Assembly: GCF_016907255.1 (NCBI RefSeq)
Contig: NZ_JAFBBQ010000001.1
Location: 1,364,001-1,428,000 of the forward strand
Source of the DNA: Microbacterium keratanolyticum
GTDB lineage: Bacteria > Actinomycetota > Actinomycetes > Actinomycetales > Microbacteriaceae
Direction of reading: 5' to 3'
Length of the DNA: 64,000 nt
Shown: in pieces, positions 1-9,577 of the stretch
How the letters are laid out: each line of letters begins with the position of its first letter
Position numbering within the stretch: the stretch's first letter is position 1
The notes under the pieces: generated by a model
Database searches by the model: none
What the model was told of the DNA's origin: nothing
The model's input: the letters and a program-made list of their open reading frames with translations, nothing else
Made by a program: the position numbers and the translations under genes

Positions 1-2
1 CG

Positions 3-845
3 ATCGAGATGATGCCGGACTTCTTCCGCGGGCTGTATCCGTTCCTGCCATTCACCTACGGCATCGATGCGATGCGCGAGACCATCAGCGGATTCTACGG
101 CGACCACTGGTGGCGGTTCATGGGCGTGCTGGCGATCTTCACCGGGCTGGCCTGGATTCTGGGACTCTTCCTGCGGGGGCGTCTGGGCGGCTTCGCCCTG
201 CTCTTCAACCGGCGCCTCGCCGAGACGGAGCTGATGGTCAGCGAAGACGTGCAGATCACCGGTCGGCGGCGCATCCCCGAGATCATCCGCGCACTGACGG
301 ACGGAGACGGGTTCCGCGCCGACGTCGCACGTCGTACGCAGCGCTTCGACGAGCGATACGCGACCCGGCTGCGCCTGACGCTGCTCGTCGGCGCCGGTGT
401 GCTGGTCGTGCTCGCGCTCTGCGGGTGGCTGATCCCGGGTGCGAAAGCCGTCGTGCTCGGCCTCGGCGCGCTCTGGTGCCTGCTGCTCATCGCCGTCCTC
501 GTCACGCTCGAGTACCTGAGACAGAGCATCGAGCAGGCGGCCGAGGTTGCGATGATGCCGGATGCTGATCTGCGCCGTGCCCTCGCCGTCGAGAGTTCCG
601 GGGAGCGAGAGGTGCTCACCACGCCCGTCGATGCGCACCCCGATCGGTTCGACGTTCCTGCACCGGAGCCAGAGCCAGCGCTCGAGCCCGAGTCCGAGCC
701 CGAACCCGAGCCCGAGCCCGAGCCCGAGCCCGACGACACCCTCGTGCTGGATGAGCTGTTCCCTGAGGTGCCGGATGTGGACGAGGTCACCGACGTCGAC
801 GCAGACAGCCCCGCGCTTCCGGACGAGAAGGAGGACGAGAAGTGA
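3..845 (+). CDS. YhgE/Pip domain membrane protein, C-terminal part (5' end outside window)
   Basis: The frame is open from the left edge, so only the C-terminal part is visible. The residues FLPFTYGIDAMRETI followed by a membrane segment resemble the C-terminus of the complete YhgE/Pip protein that follows (FLPATHAVNAMRSAI), so this is a tandem paralogue. Two further hydrophobic segments precede a Glu-Pro run (about 670-735) and an acidic tail. The family consists of phage-infection-protein-like membrane proteins related to ABC-2 permeases; some relatives take part in type VII secretion or toxin export. The stop overlaps the GTG start of the next gene by 4 nt, so the two are co-translated. 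The substrate cannot be deduced. Confidence 0.8.
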   Translation: MEMMPDFFRGLYPFLPFTYGIDAMRETISGFYGDHWWRFMGVLAIFTGLAWILGLFLRGRLGGFALLFNRRLAETELMVSEDVQITGRRRIPEIIRALTDGDGFRADVARRTQRFDERYATRLRLTLLVGAGVLVVLALCGWLIPGAKAVVLGLGALWCLLLIAVLVTLEYLRQSIEQAAEVAMMPDADLRRALAVESSGEREVLTTPVDAHPDRFDVPAPEPEPALEPESEPEPEPEPEPEPDDTLVLDELFPEVPDVDEVTDVDADSPALPDEKEDEK

Positions 846-3025
846 ACAACGTGCTTGCCGTCATCCGACACGACATCCGGCGTACGATGAGCAGCGTCAT
901 GGCCCTCATCGTGCTGTTCGGGCTCGTGGTCATCCCGTCGCTGTTCACCTGGTTCAATGTGATCGCGAGCTGGAACCCCTTCGACAACACCCGCAACCTC
1001 ACCGTCGCCGTCGCGAACACCGACGACGGCTACCAGAGCGACCTCGTGCCGATCCGTCTCAACGTCGGCGAGCAGGTCGTGTCGGCGTTGCGCGCCAACG
1101 ACGACCTCAACTGGGTCATCACCTCGGAAGACGCCGCGATCGACGGCACCCGCTCCGGTGAGTACTACGCCGCGATCGTGCTGCCGCCGACGTTCAGCGC
1201 CGACATGATGACCTTCTACACGAGCGGGGCCGACCGCACGCGCATCGACTACTACCTCAACGAGAAGAAGAACGCGCTCGCTCCCAAGATCACGGGGCAG
1301 GGCGCAAGCGAGGTGTCGGCGAGCATCAACGAGGTCTTCACCGAGACCCTCGGCGAAGCGGGCATGAACATCATCAGCTCGCTGTCGTCGTACCTGGACG
1401 ACGCAGACACCCAGGCGGCGCTGTCGAAGCTGCACGCGCGCGTCGAGTCCGTGGGGGCGCAGCTGCGCGCCGGTGTTGCGACGGCGGACATGTTCACGTC
1501 GCTGATCGCCTCGAGCACGCCGCTGGTCGACAGCGCGTCTGGTCTTGTCACGGCATCCGGTGACGCCCTGCGCGACGCGAGCGGCGCGATCGGGGGCGGA
1601 AAGGATGCCGCCGCATCACTGAAGACCGTGCTGTCATCGACCACCGCATCCATCGACGAGGCGCTCAAGGGCACCTCGGACAGCTACCAGTCACTGTCCG
1701 ACAGCATCGACGGTGTGTTCGCCGCGATGGACTCGCAGTCGAGCAGTGCGGCCAACAGCCTCCGTGCCCTCGCTGACCGCGTGCAGGTGCAGATCGATCA
1801 GCAGCAGGCGCTGCGCGACGGACTCGTGAACGACGTGCGCCCGGTTCTTCCCGACAGCGCCCTCGCCGCCTTCGACTCATCCGTATCGCGAATCGACGCC
1901 GCGATCGCCAGGCAGCAGTCGCTGCAGACTCGCCTTGACGAGGCAGCAACGCACGTCACCGACGCGAACGCCGCCAGCCAGGCGACCCGCGACGAGATCA
2001 CGGCGTTGACTTCCGAGGCCAAGGCGGCCATTGACGCCGCTCGCCGGTCCTACACCGACAGCCTGCGTCCCCAGCTCGACGCGCTCGCCTCGACCCTCGC
2101 GAGCATCAGCGACGGGGTCGACTCCATCGGCGACGAGCTGTCGTCCGCCGCGCGAGCGCTGCGCGGTTCCTCGTCGACGGAATCGGCGCTGGCGCGTGCG
2201 GAGACACTGACATCCGGCATCTCGGATTCGCTCACCGCAACGGCCGCCCGCTTCGACGAGCTTGCCGCCGCCCTCACGACTGCGATCGACACCGGCGACC
2301 TCAGCGACCTCACCGCACTGATCGGCGCGGACCCGAAGGCCCTCGCCGCGCAGCTCGCCGAACCGGTCGAACTCACCCGCGTTCCGGTGTACTCGGTGGT
2401 CAGCTTCGGCGCCGCGATGACGCCGCTGTACACGGTGCTCGCACTGTGGGTGGGCGCGCTGCTCACCTCGGTGGCGATCCGAGTCGATCCGCCGCGCGAC
2501 GGATCGACCGGTCTCCCCGAACTGTCCCCGACCGAGACCTACCTCGGACGCTTCGGCATCTTTGCACTCATCGGCTTCCTGCAGAGCTCGCTCGTGAATC
2601 TCGGCAGCGTGTTCTTCACGCAGGTGCAGCCGCAGCATCCCTTCCTGCTGATCCTCACCGGATGGGTGACTTCGCTGGTGTTCACTCTGATCATCTACAC
2701 GTTCGTCGTGACCTTCGGCAACGCCGGCAAGGCGCTCGCGGTGCTGCTGCTGGTGATCCAGATCTCGGGATCGGGCGGGGCCTACCCGCTGCAGGTGCTG
2801 CCGCAGTGGTTCCAGAGCATCAGCCCGTTCCTGCCGGCGACGCACGCCGTCAACGCGATGCGCTCGGCGATCGCCGGGGTGTACGAGAACGACTACTGGG
2901 TGTCGCTGGGCTGGCTGGCGTCGTTCGCGGTGCCGGCGCTGCTGCTGGGTCTGGTTCTGCGGCGCCCGTTCATCCGCAGCAATCAGAAGATGCTCGCGGC
3001 GCTGCGGTCGACAAAGCTCATGTAA
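842..3025 (+). CDS. YhgE/Pip domain-containing membrane protein
   Basis: 727 aa, GTG start inside the TGA of the preceding gene (GTGA). One membrane segment at about residues 20-42 is followed by a long extracytoplasmic region (about 50-510) rich in Ser, Ala and Asp with heptad-like helices. A C-terminal bundle of about five membrane segments (about 520-710) resembles ABC-2 permeases. This one-plus-five layout with a coiled stalk is typical of YhgE/Pip proteins. It probably forms a heteromer with its upstream paralogue. A role in export or envelope assembly is inferred from the family, and no dedicated substrate gene is visible next to it. Confidence 0.85.
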   Translation: MNNVLAVIRHDIRRTMSSVMALIVLFGLVVIPSLFTWFNVIASWNPFDNTRNLTVAVANTDDGYQSDLVPIRLNVGEQVVSALRANDDLNWVITSEDAAIDGTRSGEYYAAIVLPPTFSADMMTFYTSGADRTRIDYYLNEKKNALAPKITGQGASEVSASINEVFTETLGEAGMNIISSLSSYLDDADTQAALSKLHARVESVGAQLRAGVATADMFTSLIASSTPLVDSASGLVTASGDALRDASGAIGGGKDAAASLKTVLSSTTASIDEALKGTSDSYQSLSDSIDGVFAAMDSQSSSAANSLRALADRVQVQIDQQQALRDGLVNDVRPVLPDSALAAFDSSVSRIDAAIARQQSLQTRLDEAATHVTDANAASQATRDEITALTSEAKAAIDAARRSYTDSLRPQLDALASTLASISDGVDSIGDELSSAARALRGSSSTESALARAETLTSGISDSLTATAARFDELAAALTTAIDTGDLSDLTALIGADPKALAAQLAEPVELTRVPVYSVVSFGAAMTPLYTVLALWVGALLTSVAIRVDPPRDGSTGLPELSPTETYLGRFGIFALIGFLQSSLVNLGSVFFTQVQPQHPFLLILTGWVTSLVFTLIIYTFVVTFGNAGKALAVLLLVIQISGSGGAYPLQVLPQWFQSISPFLPATHAVNAMRSAIAGVYENDYWVSLGWLASFAVPALLLGLVLRRPFIRSNQKMLAALRSTKLM

Positions 3026-3128
3026 TCGGCGACAGTGGCGGATAGGATGCCAGGGCGCGCGCTGTCCCGAGACGCGCACCCGGACTCCGCGATACCCGGT
3101 CCCACCGAAACTTGAGGACTTTCCGCCG

Positions 3129-5759
3129 ATGACGACTGATATTCCCACCGCAGCACCGTCCCGGAGCATCGCCGCGCGCATCGGCCGGATCGCATTCCTC
3201 GTCGTCGCGGGGCTCCTCGTCATCGCCACCGCCGCGGCGTTCTTCGTGGTGTGGACGATCCAGCGCTCCTTTCCGCAGACGACGGGCGACATCCCGCTCG
3301 CCGGCCTCACCTCCGAGGTCACGGTGCAGCGCGATGCGCGCGGGGTGCCGACGATCACCGCCCAGAATTCCCAGGACCTCTTCTACGCGCAGGGCTTCGT
3401 GCACGCGCAGGACCGCTTCTTCGAGATGGACTTCCGACGCCATGTCACCAGCGGTCGGGTCGCGGAGATGTTCGGCGAATCTCAGGTGGCCACGGATGCT
3501 TTCCTGCGCACCCTGGGCTGGCGGGTCGTGGCCGAACAGGAAGTCGCGGCGATGGACGAGACGACCCTCGGCTACTACCAGGCCTATGCGGACGGCGTGA
3601 ACGCCTACCTGGCGGATCGCTCCGGCGCGGAGCTGTCCCTCGAATATGCCGTACTCGGAATGCAGAATCCGGACTACGCTCCCGAGCCCTGGGTTCCTGC
3701 GGACTCGGTGGCCTGGCTGAAGGCGATGGCCTGGGATCTGCGTGGCAACGTCGAAAGCGAGACGGAACGAGCCCTGCTCGCCGCGACCGTCGACTCCGAG
3801 ACGATCAGCCAGATCTATCCGGAGTATCCGTTCGACCGCAACCCGGTGATCGTGCCGACGCTGTCGGTGCTGCCACTCGCCGCATCCGGTGAGAGCGCTG
3901 CCGGCGGAGGTGGCTCGGCCGTCGGGGCGGTGACCTGGACGGAAGCGACCGACGTCATCGAAGCGGTGAGTCTGCTCGTCGGCGACACGGGCGAGGGGAT
4001 CGGGTCGAACTCCTGGGTGGTCTCGGGCGAGCTGACAGACACCGGGATGCCTCTGCTGGCGAACGATCCGCACCTGGGCGCTTCGCTGCCATCCGTCTGG
4101 TACCAGATCCAGCTGCGTTGCGAGACAGCGACGACCGACTGTCCGTTCGACCTGGCCGGCTTCTCCTTCGCGGGGCTTCCGAGCATCGTGATCGGCCACA
4201 ACGGCACCGTGGCCTGGGGTTTCACGAACCTCACGACCGATGTCACCGACCTCTACATAGAGAAGGTCGATGGCGACAGCTACTGGCGCGACGGTGCGCT
4301 CACCCCGCTGGAGGTTCGAGAGGAGACGATCTCCGTTGCAGGCGGAGACGACATTCCGCTCACGATTCGCAGCACCGTGCACGGCCCGATCATCTCCGGA
4401 CTGACGGATGACTTCACGACGATTGCGGAGGATCCGCAGCTGGTGCCGACGCAGCCGTCGGCACCGGATGCGGCGGGGTCCGCGCCTCCCGTCGTCGGCC
4501 CACCCGACGCATCCGCCGACGCTCTCTCGGGCGAGTACGCAGTGAGCCTGCGCTGGACCGCTCTCGATCCGGGCACCACTGCGGTCGCCCTCTTCGCGCT
4601 GGGCACCGCCACGACCTTCGACGAGTTCCGCGCGGCGGCATCCGGCTTCGACGTTCCCGCACAGAACCTCATCTACGCCGACACAGCCGGCAACATCGGC
4701 TACCAGGCACCCGGAAGGCTTCCGGTTCGAGGCGCTGGCGACGGCTGGGTGCCGCAACCGGGATGGCTCAGCGCCTACGACTGGACGGGATACATTCCGT
4801 TTGAGGAACTGCCTGCCTCGTACAACCCGAGCGAGGGGTACATCGTCACCGCCAACAACGCGATCGTGACGGACGACTACGCCTACTTCCTGTCGCGCGA
4901 CTGGGATGCGGGATACCGCGCGGGGCGCATCGTCGATCTCCTGGAACAGGCGATCGCGGAGGGCTCGGTGACGGCGGACGACATGCGACGCATCCAGATG
5001 GACAGTGAGATGTGGATCGGCACGCGCTTCGTGGAGGCGCTCGACGGGGTTCCGATCGACCGGCCGGAAGTGGAGCAGGCGATCGAGCTCCTGCGCGCGT
5101 GGGACGCCCAGAACGACGCATCGTCTCCTGCGGCCGCCTACGCGAACGTGCTGTGGTCGCGCCTGGCGCAGAACCTGTTCTCCGAGCGAGAGAACCCGCT
5201 GCCGACGACCGGCCAGGCGCGCATGTTCACCGTCGTATCGGCGCTGCTGGATGAGCCGACCGCGTCGCTGTGGACCAACGAGTCCATCGGCGTGGACGGG
5301 CGCAACGCGATGCTCGCCCTTTCGGCAGAGCAGGCCTACGACGAACTGGTGAGTCTGCAGGGCGATGCGCCCGCGCTGTGGAACTGGGGTTCGCTGCACG
5401 CGATCACGCTGACGCATCAGACGCTGGGCACGTCCGGCATCGCTCCGATCGAGATGCTCTTCAATCGCGGGCCGTATCCGGTGAGCGGCGGGTCATCGGT
5501 CGTGAACGCGACGGGCTGGAGCCTCGGGGAGTCGTACGCCACGACGACCGTCCCGTCCATGCGGATGGTCATCGACCTGTCCGACTTCGACGCGTCCACC
5601 TGGAATCACCTGACCGGCGCGAGCGGACATGCCTTCCACCCGCACTACACGGACCAGACCGAGGCCTGGATGAAGGGCGAGCAGTCGCCCTGGCCGTTCA
5701 GCCCTGACGCGGTGACGAAGGCGACGGTCGACACGTTGACGCTGGCACCGCGCGACTGA
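3129..5759 (+). CDS. penicillin acylase family protein (Ntn hydrolase)
   Basis: 876 aa. An N-terminal membrane anchor or signal (about residues 18-42) precedes the acylase A-chain (VTVQRDARGVPTI, FVHAQDRFFEMD). The chain break falls at GIG/SNSW, making Ser293 the expected N-terminal nucleophile; NDPHLG follows shortly after, as in the family. Such enzymes self-cleave into two chains and hydrolyse amide bonds of acylated compounds such as beta-lactams or acyl-homoserine lactones; which of these applies here is unknown. It stands alone, about 100 bp after the YhgE gene, and the next feature is the IS element. Length is close to the usual 750-880 aa. Confidence 0.9.
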   Translation: MTTDIPTAAPSRSIAARIGRIAFLVVAGLLVIATAAAFFVVWTIQRSFPQTTGDIPLAGLTSEVTVQRDARGVPTITAQNSQDLFYAQGFVHAQDRFFEMDFRRHVTSGRVAEMFGESQVATDAFLRTLGWRVVAEQEVAAMDETTLGYYQAYADGVNAYLADRSGAELSLEYAVLGMQNPDYAPEPWVPADSVAWLKAMAWDLRGNVESETERALLAATVDSETISQIYPEYPFDRNPVIVPTLSVLPLAASGESAAGGGGSAVGAVTWTEATDVIEAVSLLVGDTGEGIGSNSWVVSGELTDTGMPLLANDPHLGASLPSVWYQIQLRCETATTDCPFDLAGFSFAGLPSIVIGHNGTVAWGFTNLTTDVTDLYIEKVDGDSYWRDGALTPLEVREETISVAGGDDIPLTIRSTVHGPIISGLTDDFTTIAEDPQLVPTQPSAPDAAGSAPPVVGPPDASADALSGEYAVSLRWTALDPGTTAVALFALGTATTFDEFRAAASGFDVPAQNLIYADTAGNIGYQAPGRLPVRGAGDGWVPQPGWLSAYDWTGYIPFEELPASYNPSEGYIVTANNAIVTDDYAYFLSRDWDAGYRAGRIVDLLEQAIAEGSVTADDMRRIQMDSEMWIGTRFVEALDGVPIDRPEVEQAIELLRAWDAQNDASSPAAAYANVLWSRLAQNLFSERENPLPTTGQARMFTVVSALLDEPTASLWTNESIGVDGRNAMLALSAEQAYDELVSLQGDAPALWNWGSLHAITLTHQTLGTSGIAPIEMLFNRGPYPVSGGSSVVNATGWSLGESYATTTVPSMRMVIDLSDFDASTWNHLTGASGHAFHPHYTDQTEAWMKGEQSPWPFSPDAVTKATVDTLTLAPRD

Positions 5760-5801
5760 CTACGGCAACCCGCAATCGCTGATCCGCTCGCACCCGGCCT
5801 A

Positions 5802-6544
5802 GGGCGTGTCTCCTATATGCGCGGTGATTGAGCGGTGAAACTGGGGATGTGTCGTCTTCTTCTCGTTCTCGTAGATGACTGATGCGCAGTGGGCGCTGAT
5901 CGGCCCGCTGCTGCCGTCGAACGCGGATCGGCGGGGTCGCCCGTTCGAGGATGATCGCCGGGTCGTGGACGGCATCATCTACCGGTTTCGGACGTCGACG
6001 CCGTGGCGGGATGTGCCGCGGTCGGAGTTCGGGCCGTGGCAGACGATTTGGAAGCGTCACCGCCGATACGCCAGCGACGGCACCTGGGAGCGGGTGCTGC
6101 ACGCACTCCTCGCGCACGCGGACGCCGTGGGCCTTATCGATTGGGACGTGTCGGTGGATGCGACGATCGCGCGTGCCCATCAGCACGCGACGAACACCAT
6201 GCCGTCGACGGGCGCGGTCTGCCGCTGGCGATCGTTGTGACCGGCGGACAACGCAACGACGGCGCGATGCTGGAGCAGGTCCTCGACGACATCCGCGTCC
6301 CTCGGATCGGCGGCGGGCGTCCACGAACCCGCCCTGATGCTGTCCTCTCCGACGTGAACCGGCGCATGCTCCGCGCCCGCGGCATCCGGGCAGTGATTCC
6401 GGAGAAGAGCGATCAGATCGCGTCCCGCAAACGCAAGGGCAGCAAGGGTGACCGACCCGTTACAACAAGCTTGCCATCACGTACCGCGCCGGAGCCGTGC
6501 TCTACGCCGCCCTCACCTGGGCGACCCTATTGGGAGACACACCC
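5802..6544 (+). mobile_element. IS5-type (IS427-like) insertion sequence, internally deleted, both ends present
   Basis: The left terminus GGGCGTGTCTCC (5802-5813) matches the inverted right terminus GGAGACACACCC (6533-6544) with one mismatch. Both ends sit in a CTAG tetranucleotide, the kind of target used by the IS427 group. The element is 743 bp and its transposase is broken. Against the fragment at 17149-17418 it lacks 87 bp between CGACCC repeats, and a second deletion lies near 6203. Having both ends but no transposase, it could move only if an intact relative elsewhere acted on it. Confidence 0.85.
5875..6544 (+). pseudogene. IS5 family transposase, disrupted by two deletions
   Basis: The first part reads MTDAQWALIGPLLP and goes on through VDGIIYRFRTSTPWRDVP, the standard N-terminal DUF4096 region, and reaches HQHATNTM at about 6203. 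There it jumps frame into DGRGLPLAIVVTGGQRND, so the linker that normally separates these motifs is missing. The frame then continues through IRAVIPEKSDQIASRKRKGS. A second, in-frame loss removes the stretch holding the catalytic glutamate (YKDRNVVERSF in the other copy). The product cannot be an active DDE transposase. Confidence 0.85.
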
Positions 6545-7728
6545 TAGTCGATCGTCGCGTCGCAGATGTCGCGGAAGAGCCGCGCGTGCAGGCGGTTCCA
6601 CTCCTCGGTGACCGGCTCAGGGCAGGATGAGAACTTGACGACGACGGTTCGGGTCCCCGGGTCGACCCAGACATACTGCCCGTGGATGCCCACGGCGTAG
6701 TAGTCGCCCCGCTCGCTGCCGGTGATCCACCACTGATTCGAGTAGGCGCCCCCGGGGTGCACCCGGTGGAAAACACTGCCCGTCGCGGCATCCGGATTCC
6801 CATCCTCGACCGTGCGCCGCACCCAGTCGGCGGAGACGACTCGACGACCGTCGACGAGACCGCCGTCGAGCATGAGCCGTCCGACGCGGCTCAGGTCGCG
6901 CGCCGTGCAGGAGATGCCGCCGTTCGCGAAGCCGAATCCGCCGGCGTCGACGGTGATCTGCGCATCGTGCTCGCAGCCCAACCGCGACCAGAGGCGCTCC
7001 GACACGACGTGGGGGTAGCGCAGGCCGGTGACGCTCTCCGCCACCCACGCCAGCACATCGGTGCCGGCGGAGCAGTACTTGAATCGTTCTCCGTGCCGTC
7101 CGCCTCCGCGGAGGGAGGCGAGGAACGCGTAGGTGTCGGCGGGGTCGCCGTCGAGCCGGGGCCGCCAGCCGGCCACCCGATCCTGCGCCTGCACCTCGGA
7201 CGCGGGGTTGCGGTAGTCCTCGTCGTAGTCGACGTCCACGGTCATGTCGAGCACCTGCTGCACGGTCGCGTCGCCGTAGGCGCTCCCCGCCAGCGCGGGC
7301 ACGTAGCGATCGACGCGCTGGGCAGGATCGATCAGCCCTTCGTCGACGAGGGCGCCGACGGTGAGGCCGCAGATCGACTTCGAGACGCTCATCAGCAGGT
7401 GGACGCCGTCCGGATGAAGGCCGTCCCGATAGTGCTCGGCGACGATCTCCCCATCGCGCACGACGACGAGGGCGTCGGTGAAGCTCTCCTCGAGGCGAGA
7501 GCGCACACCGGGGAGGCTCTTCAGCGCGTCCAATCCGACGACTGCTCTCATGCTCTCCTCTGCCGCGCGGTGCGGGATCGGGGCCGTCGGCACGAACTCC
7601 GCGACGTGCGCGAAAGCCCAGCGGTTGTGCGGGGCATCCTGCCACGTGTCGAGCGTCGGCTTCCCCGACGCCCCGGGCACCCGCGGCGGGTGGGTGTCTG
7701 CGGCGATCTGGTGGAGCAGTGGGTTCAC
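6544..7728 (-). CDS. NylB-type serine hydrolase (6-aminohexanoate-oligomer hydrolase family, class C beta-lactamase fold)
   Basis: 394 aa, GTG start overlapping the stop of the upstream ATPase gene by 4 nt. The nucleophile motif is S114-V-S-K117, with Tyr218 in YCS as the probable base. Stretches such as APHNRWAFA, SEVQ, CTARDL and GIHGQ follow the NylB pattern, and the length matches NylB (392 aa). No signal peptide is seen, so it should be cytoplasmic and act on oligomers brought in by the co-encoded importer. By my alignment Tyr172, Asp183 and Asn269 fall at the NylB positions 170, 181 and 266 that matter for amide cleavage. The TAG stop lies in the IS right-end CTAG. An ordinary esterase or carboxypeptidase role is the main alternative. 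Confidence 0.85.
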   Translation of the reverse strand: MNPLLHQIAADTHPPRVPGASGKPTLDTWQDAPHNRWAFAHVAEFVPTAPIPHRAAEESMRAVVGLDALKSLPGVRSRLEESFTDALVVVRDGEIVAEHYRDGLHPDGVHLLMSVSKSICGLTVGALVDEGLIDPAQRVDRYVPALAGSAYGDATVQQVLDMTVDVDYDEDYRNPASEVQAQDRVAGWRPRLDGDPADTYAFLASLRGGGRHGERFKYCSAGTDVLAWVAESVTGLRYPHVVSERLWSRLGCEHDAQITVDAGGFGFANGGISCTARDLSRVGRLMLDGGLVDGRRVVSADWVRRTVEDGNPDAATGSVFHRVHPGGAYSNQWWITGSERGDYYAVGIHGQYVWVDPGTRTVVVKFSSCPEPVTEEWNRLHARLFRDICDATID

Positions 7729-8576
7729 GACAGGATCCTCTTCTCGCGGGTCTCAGCGGCCGCGCCTTGTTCGGGTTCGTCGACACCGGAGAGACGGAGG
7801 GGCAGGGCTCCGGGCGTCTCGGGCATCGCGGCCAGCAGCTGCTGCGTGTACTCGTGCTGCGGCCGGACGAGCACCTCGGCCGCCGGGCCGATCTCGACGA
7901 GGCTCCCCCGACGCATGACGCCGGCGGTGTCGCTCATGTACCGCACCACGTCGAGGTCGTGGGAGATGAGCAGATAGCTGAGCGCATGCTCCCGGCGCAG
8001 CTCCTGCAGCAGGTTCAGCACCTGCGCCTGCACGGACACGTCCAGCGCGCTGGTCGGCTCGTCCAGGACGAGGAGCCGGGGGCGGGTCGCCAGCGCCCTG
8101 GCGATGCCGACGCGCTGGCACTGTCCCCCCGAGAGCTGGTGCGGAAGGCGGTCGGCGTGCGCCTGGGCGAGGCCGACCTCATCGAGAAGCTCTCGAGAAC
8201 GCGAGGCGAGCGCCCGGCCGCGGAGGTTCGTGTGCGTCAGCAGCGGCTCCGCGATCGACTGCGCGATCGTGAGGCGGGGGTTCAGGGCGGCGACGGGGTT
8301 CTGGAACACCATGCCGGTGCGCGCCCGCAGCCGCCGCAGGGCGCCGCCGCGGAGCGCGCCGATCGGCGCGCCGTCGATGCTCGACGAGCCGGAGGTCGGT
8401 TCGATGAGCCGGAGCGCGCAGCGGGCGACGGTGCTCTTGCCCGATCCGGACTCGCCGACGAGGCCGAAGGTCGTGCCGGCCTCGACCTGGAACGAGACGC
8501 CGTCGACCGCTCGGACCTGGCTGCCGTACGCCCGGTACACCTTCACAATGTCGTCGACGGTCAGCATGGCGGTCAC
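7725..8576 (-). CDS. oligopeptide-type ABC transporter, ATP-binding protein (OppF/DppF-like)
   Basis: 283 aa from a GTG overlapping the upstream stop (GTGA); an ATG three codons in (8567) is an alternative start. The Walker A (GESGSGKST), signature (LSGGQ) and Walker B (LLVLDEPTSAL) motifs are intact. The C-terminal region (RGSLVEIGPAAEVLVRPQHEYTQ) is typical of the peptide/nickel importer subfamily. It pairs with the second ATPase to energise the two permeases encoded next to it. It overlaps the NylB-like hydrolase gene downstream by 4 nt, so importer and hydrolase are translationally coupled. Confidence 0.93.
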   Translation of the reverse strand: MTAMLTVDDIVKVYRAYGSQVRAVDGVSFQVEAGTTFGLVGESGSGKSTVARCALRLIEPTSGSSSIDGAPIGALRGGALRRLRARTGMVFQNPVAALNPRLTIAQSIAEPLLTHTNLRGRALASRSRELLDEVGLAQAHADRLPHQLSGGQCQRVGIARALATRPRLLVLDEPTSALDVSVQAQVLNLLQELRREHALSYLLISHDLDVVRYMSDTAGVMRRGSLVEIGPAAEVLVRPQHEYTQQLLAAMPETPGALPLRLSGVDEPEQGAAAETREKRILS

Positions 8577-9577
8577 GAGCTGACCCCCTCTGGCGCGGCG
8601 GCCACGATGCAGGCGGCCTCGTGAAACGGGGACACCGGTCCGAGCCCCGGATCGATGTCCGCGCAGGCGTCGACCGCGATCGGGCAGCGTTCGCGGAACG
8701 AGCATCCGGTGAGGCCGAGAAGGTTGCCCGGCACCGCGCCGCGGATCGCGTCGAGCGCCTGACCGGGCCGGTGCCTGGCGGGAAGGGCGCCGAGCAGGCC
8801 GCGCGTGTACGGGTGGGCGGGGGCGCGCAGCACGGCATCCGTCGGTCCCGTCTCGACGACCCGGCCGGCGTAGAGCACGGCGATGCGATCGCAGACCTCC
8901 CGCACCACGCCGAGGTTGTGCGTGATCAGCAGCACCCCGAACCCGAAGCCATCCCGGAGCTCGAGGATGAGCTCGAGGATCTGCTTCGCGATGGTCACGT
9001 CGAGGGCGGTGGTCGGCTCGTCGAGGATCAGCAGCTTCGGCTCGCACACGAGCGCCATCGCGATCATCGCGCGCTGCAGCATCCCGCCGGAGAGCTCATG
9101 CGGGTAGCTGCGGAAGACCCGCTCGGGGTCGGGGAGGCCGACCTGCGCGAGATAGTGCAGGATGTGCGCCTTCGCGGCCGCGCGACCGAGCCTGTGACCG
9201 TCGACCCGACGATGTCGGTCGACGACGTCGCGCATCTGCCGGCCCAGTGTGAACACCGGGTTGAACGCGGTCCCGGGGTTCTGGAAGACGATCGAGATTG
9301 CCTCGCCGCGGGCGGATCCGCTGCCGTCAAAAGGCTGCTCGACTCCGTCGAGGAGCACCCGCCCTCGCGGCACGGCGCCCTTCGGGAGGAGGCCGAGCAC
9401 GGCGAGCCCCGTGAGGCTCTTGCCACAGCCGGTCTCGCCGACGATGCCGACGACCTCGCCGGGCGCGACGGCGAGCGTGATGCCGCGGACCGGTCGGTTG
9501 GTGAGGACTCCGCGTTCCTCGAACGCGACCTCGAGGTCGTCGATGCGGAGGAGCTCGGTCGTGTGTGCGGTGGTCAT
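8573..9577 (-). CDS. oligopeptide-type ABC transporter, ATP-binding protein (OppD/DppD-like)
   Basis: 334 aa, start MTTAHTTELL overlapping the stop of the permease gene by 4 nt. Walker A is GETGCGKS, the signature LSGGM and Walker B LLILDEPTTAL. The C-terminal oligopeptide/dipeptide ABC domain has the cysteine pattern GCSFRERCPIAVDAC, with a third cysteine further on, that binds an Fe-S cluster in many OppD/DppD proteins. It is the first of two ATPases in the operon; the second ATPase gene overlaps its end. Confidence 0.93.
   Translation of the reverse strand: MTTAHTTELLRIDDLEVAFEERGVLTNRPVRGITLAVAPGEVVGIVGETGCGKSLTGLAVLGLLPKGAVPRGRVLLDGVEQPFDGSGSARGEAISIVFQNPGTAFNPVFTLGRQMRDVVDRHRRVDGHRLGRAAAKAHILHYLAQVGLPDPERVFRSYPHELSGGMLQRAMIAMALVCEPKLLILDEPTTALDVTIAKQILELILELRDGFGFGVLLITHNLGVVREVCDRIAVLYAGRVVETGPTDAVLRAPAHPYTRGLLGALPARHRPGQALDAIRGAVPGNLLGLTGCSFRERCPIAVDACADIDPGLGPVSPFHEAACIVAAAPEGVSS

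Noticed and set aside
670..735. Tandem GAGCCC-type DNA repeat
   Set aside because: It codes for a Glu-Pro run in the YhgE/Pip tail and is in frame, so it is coding low complexity.
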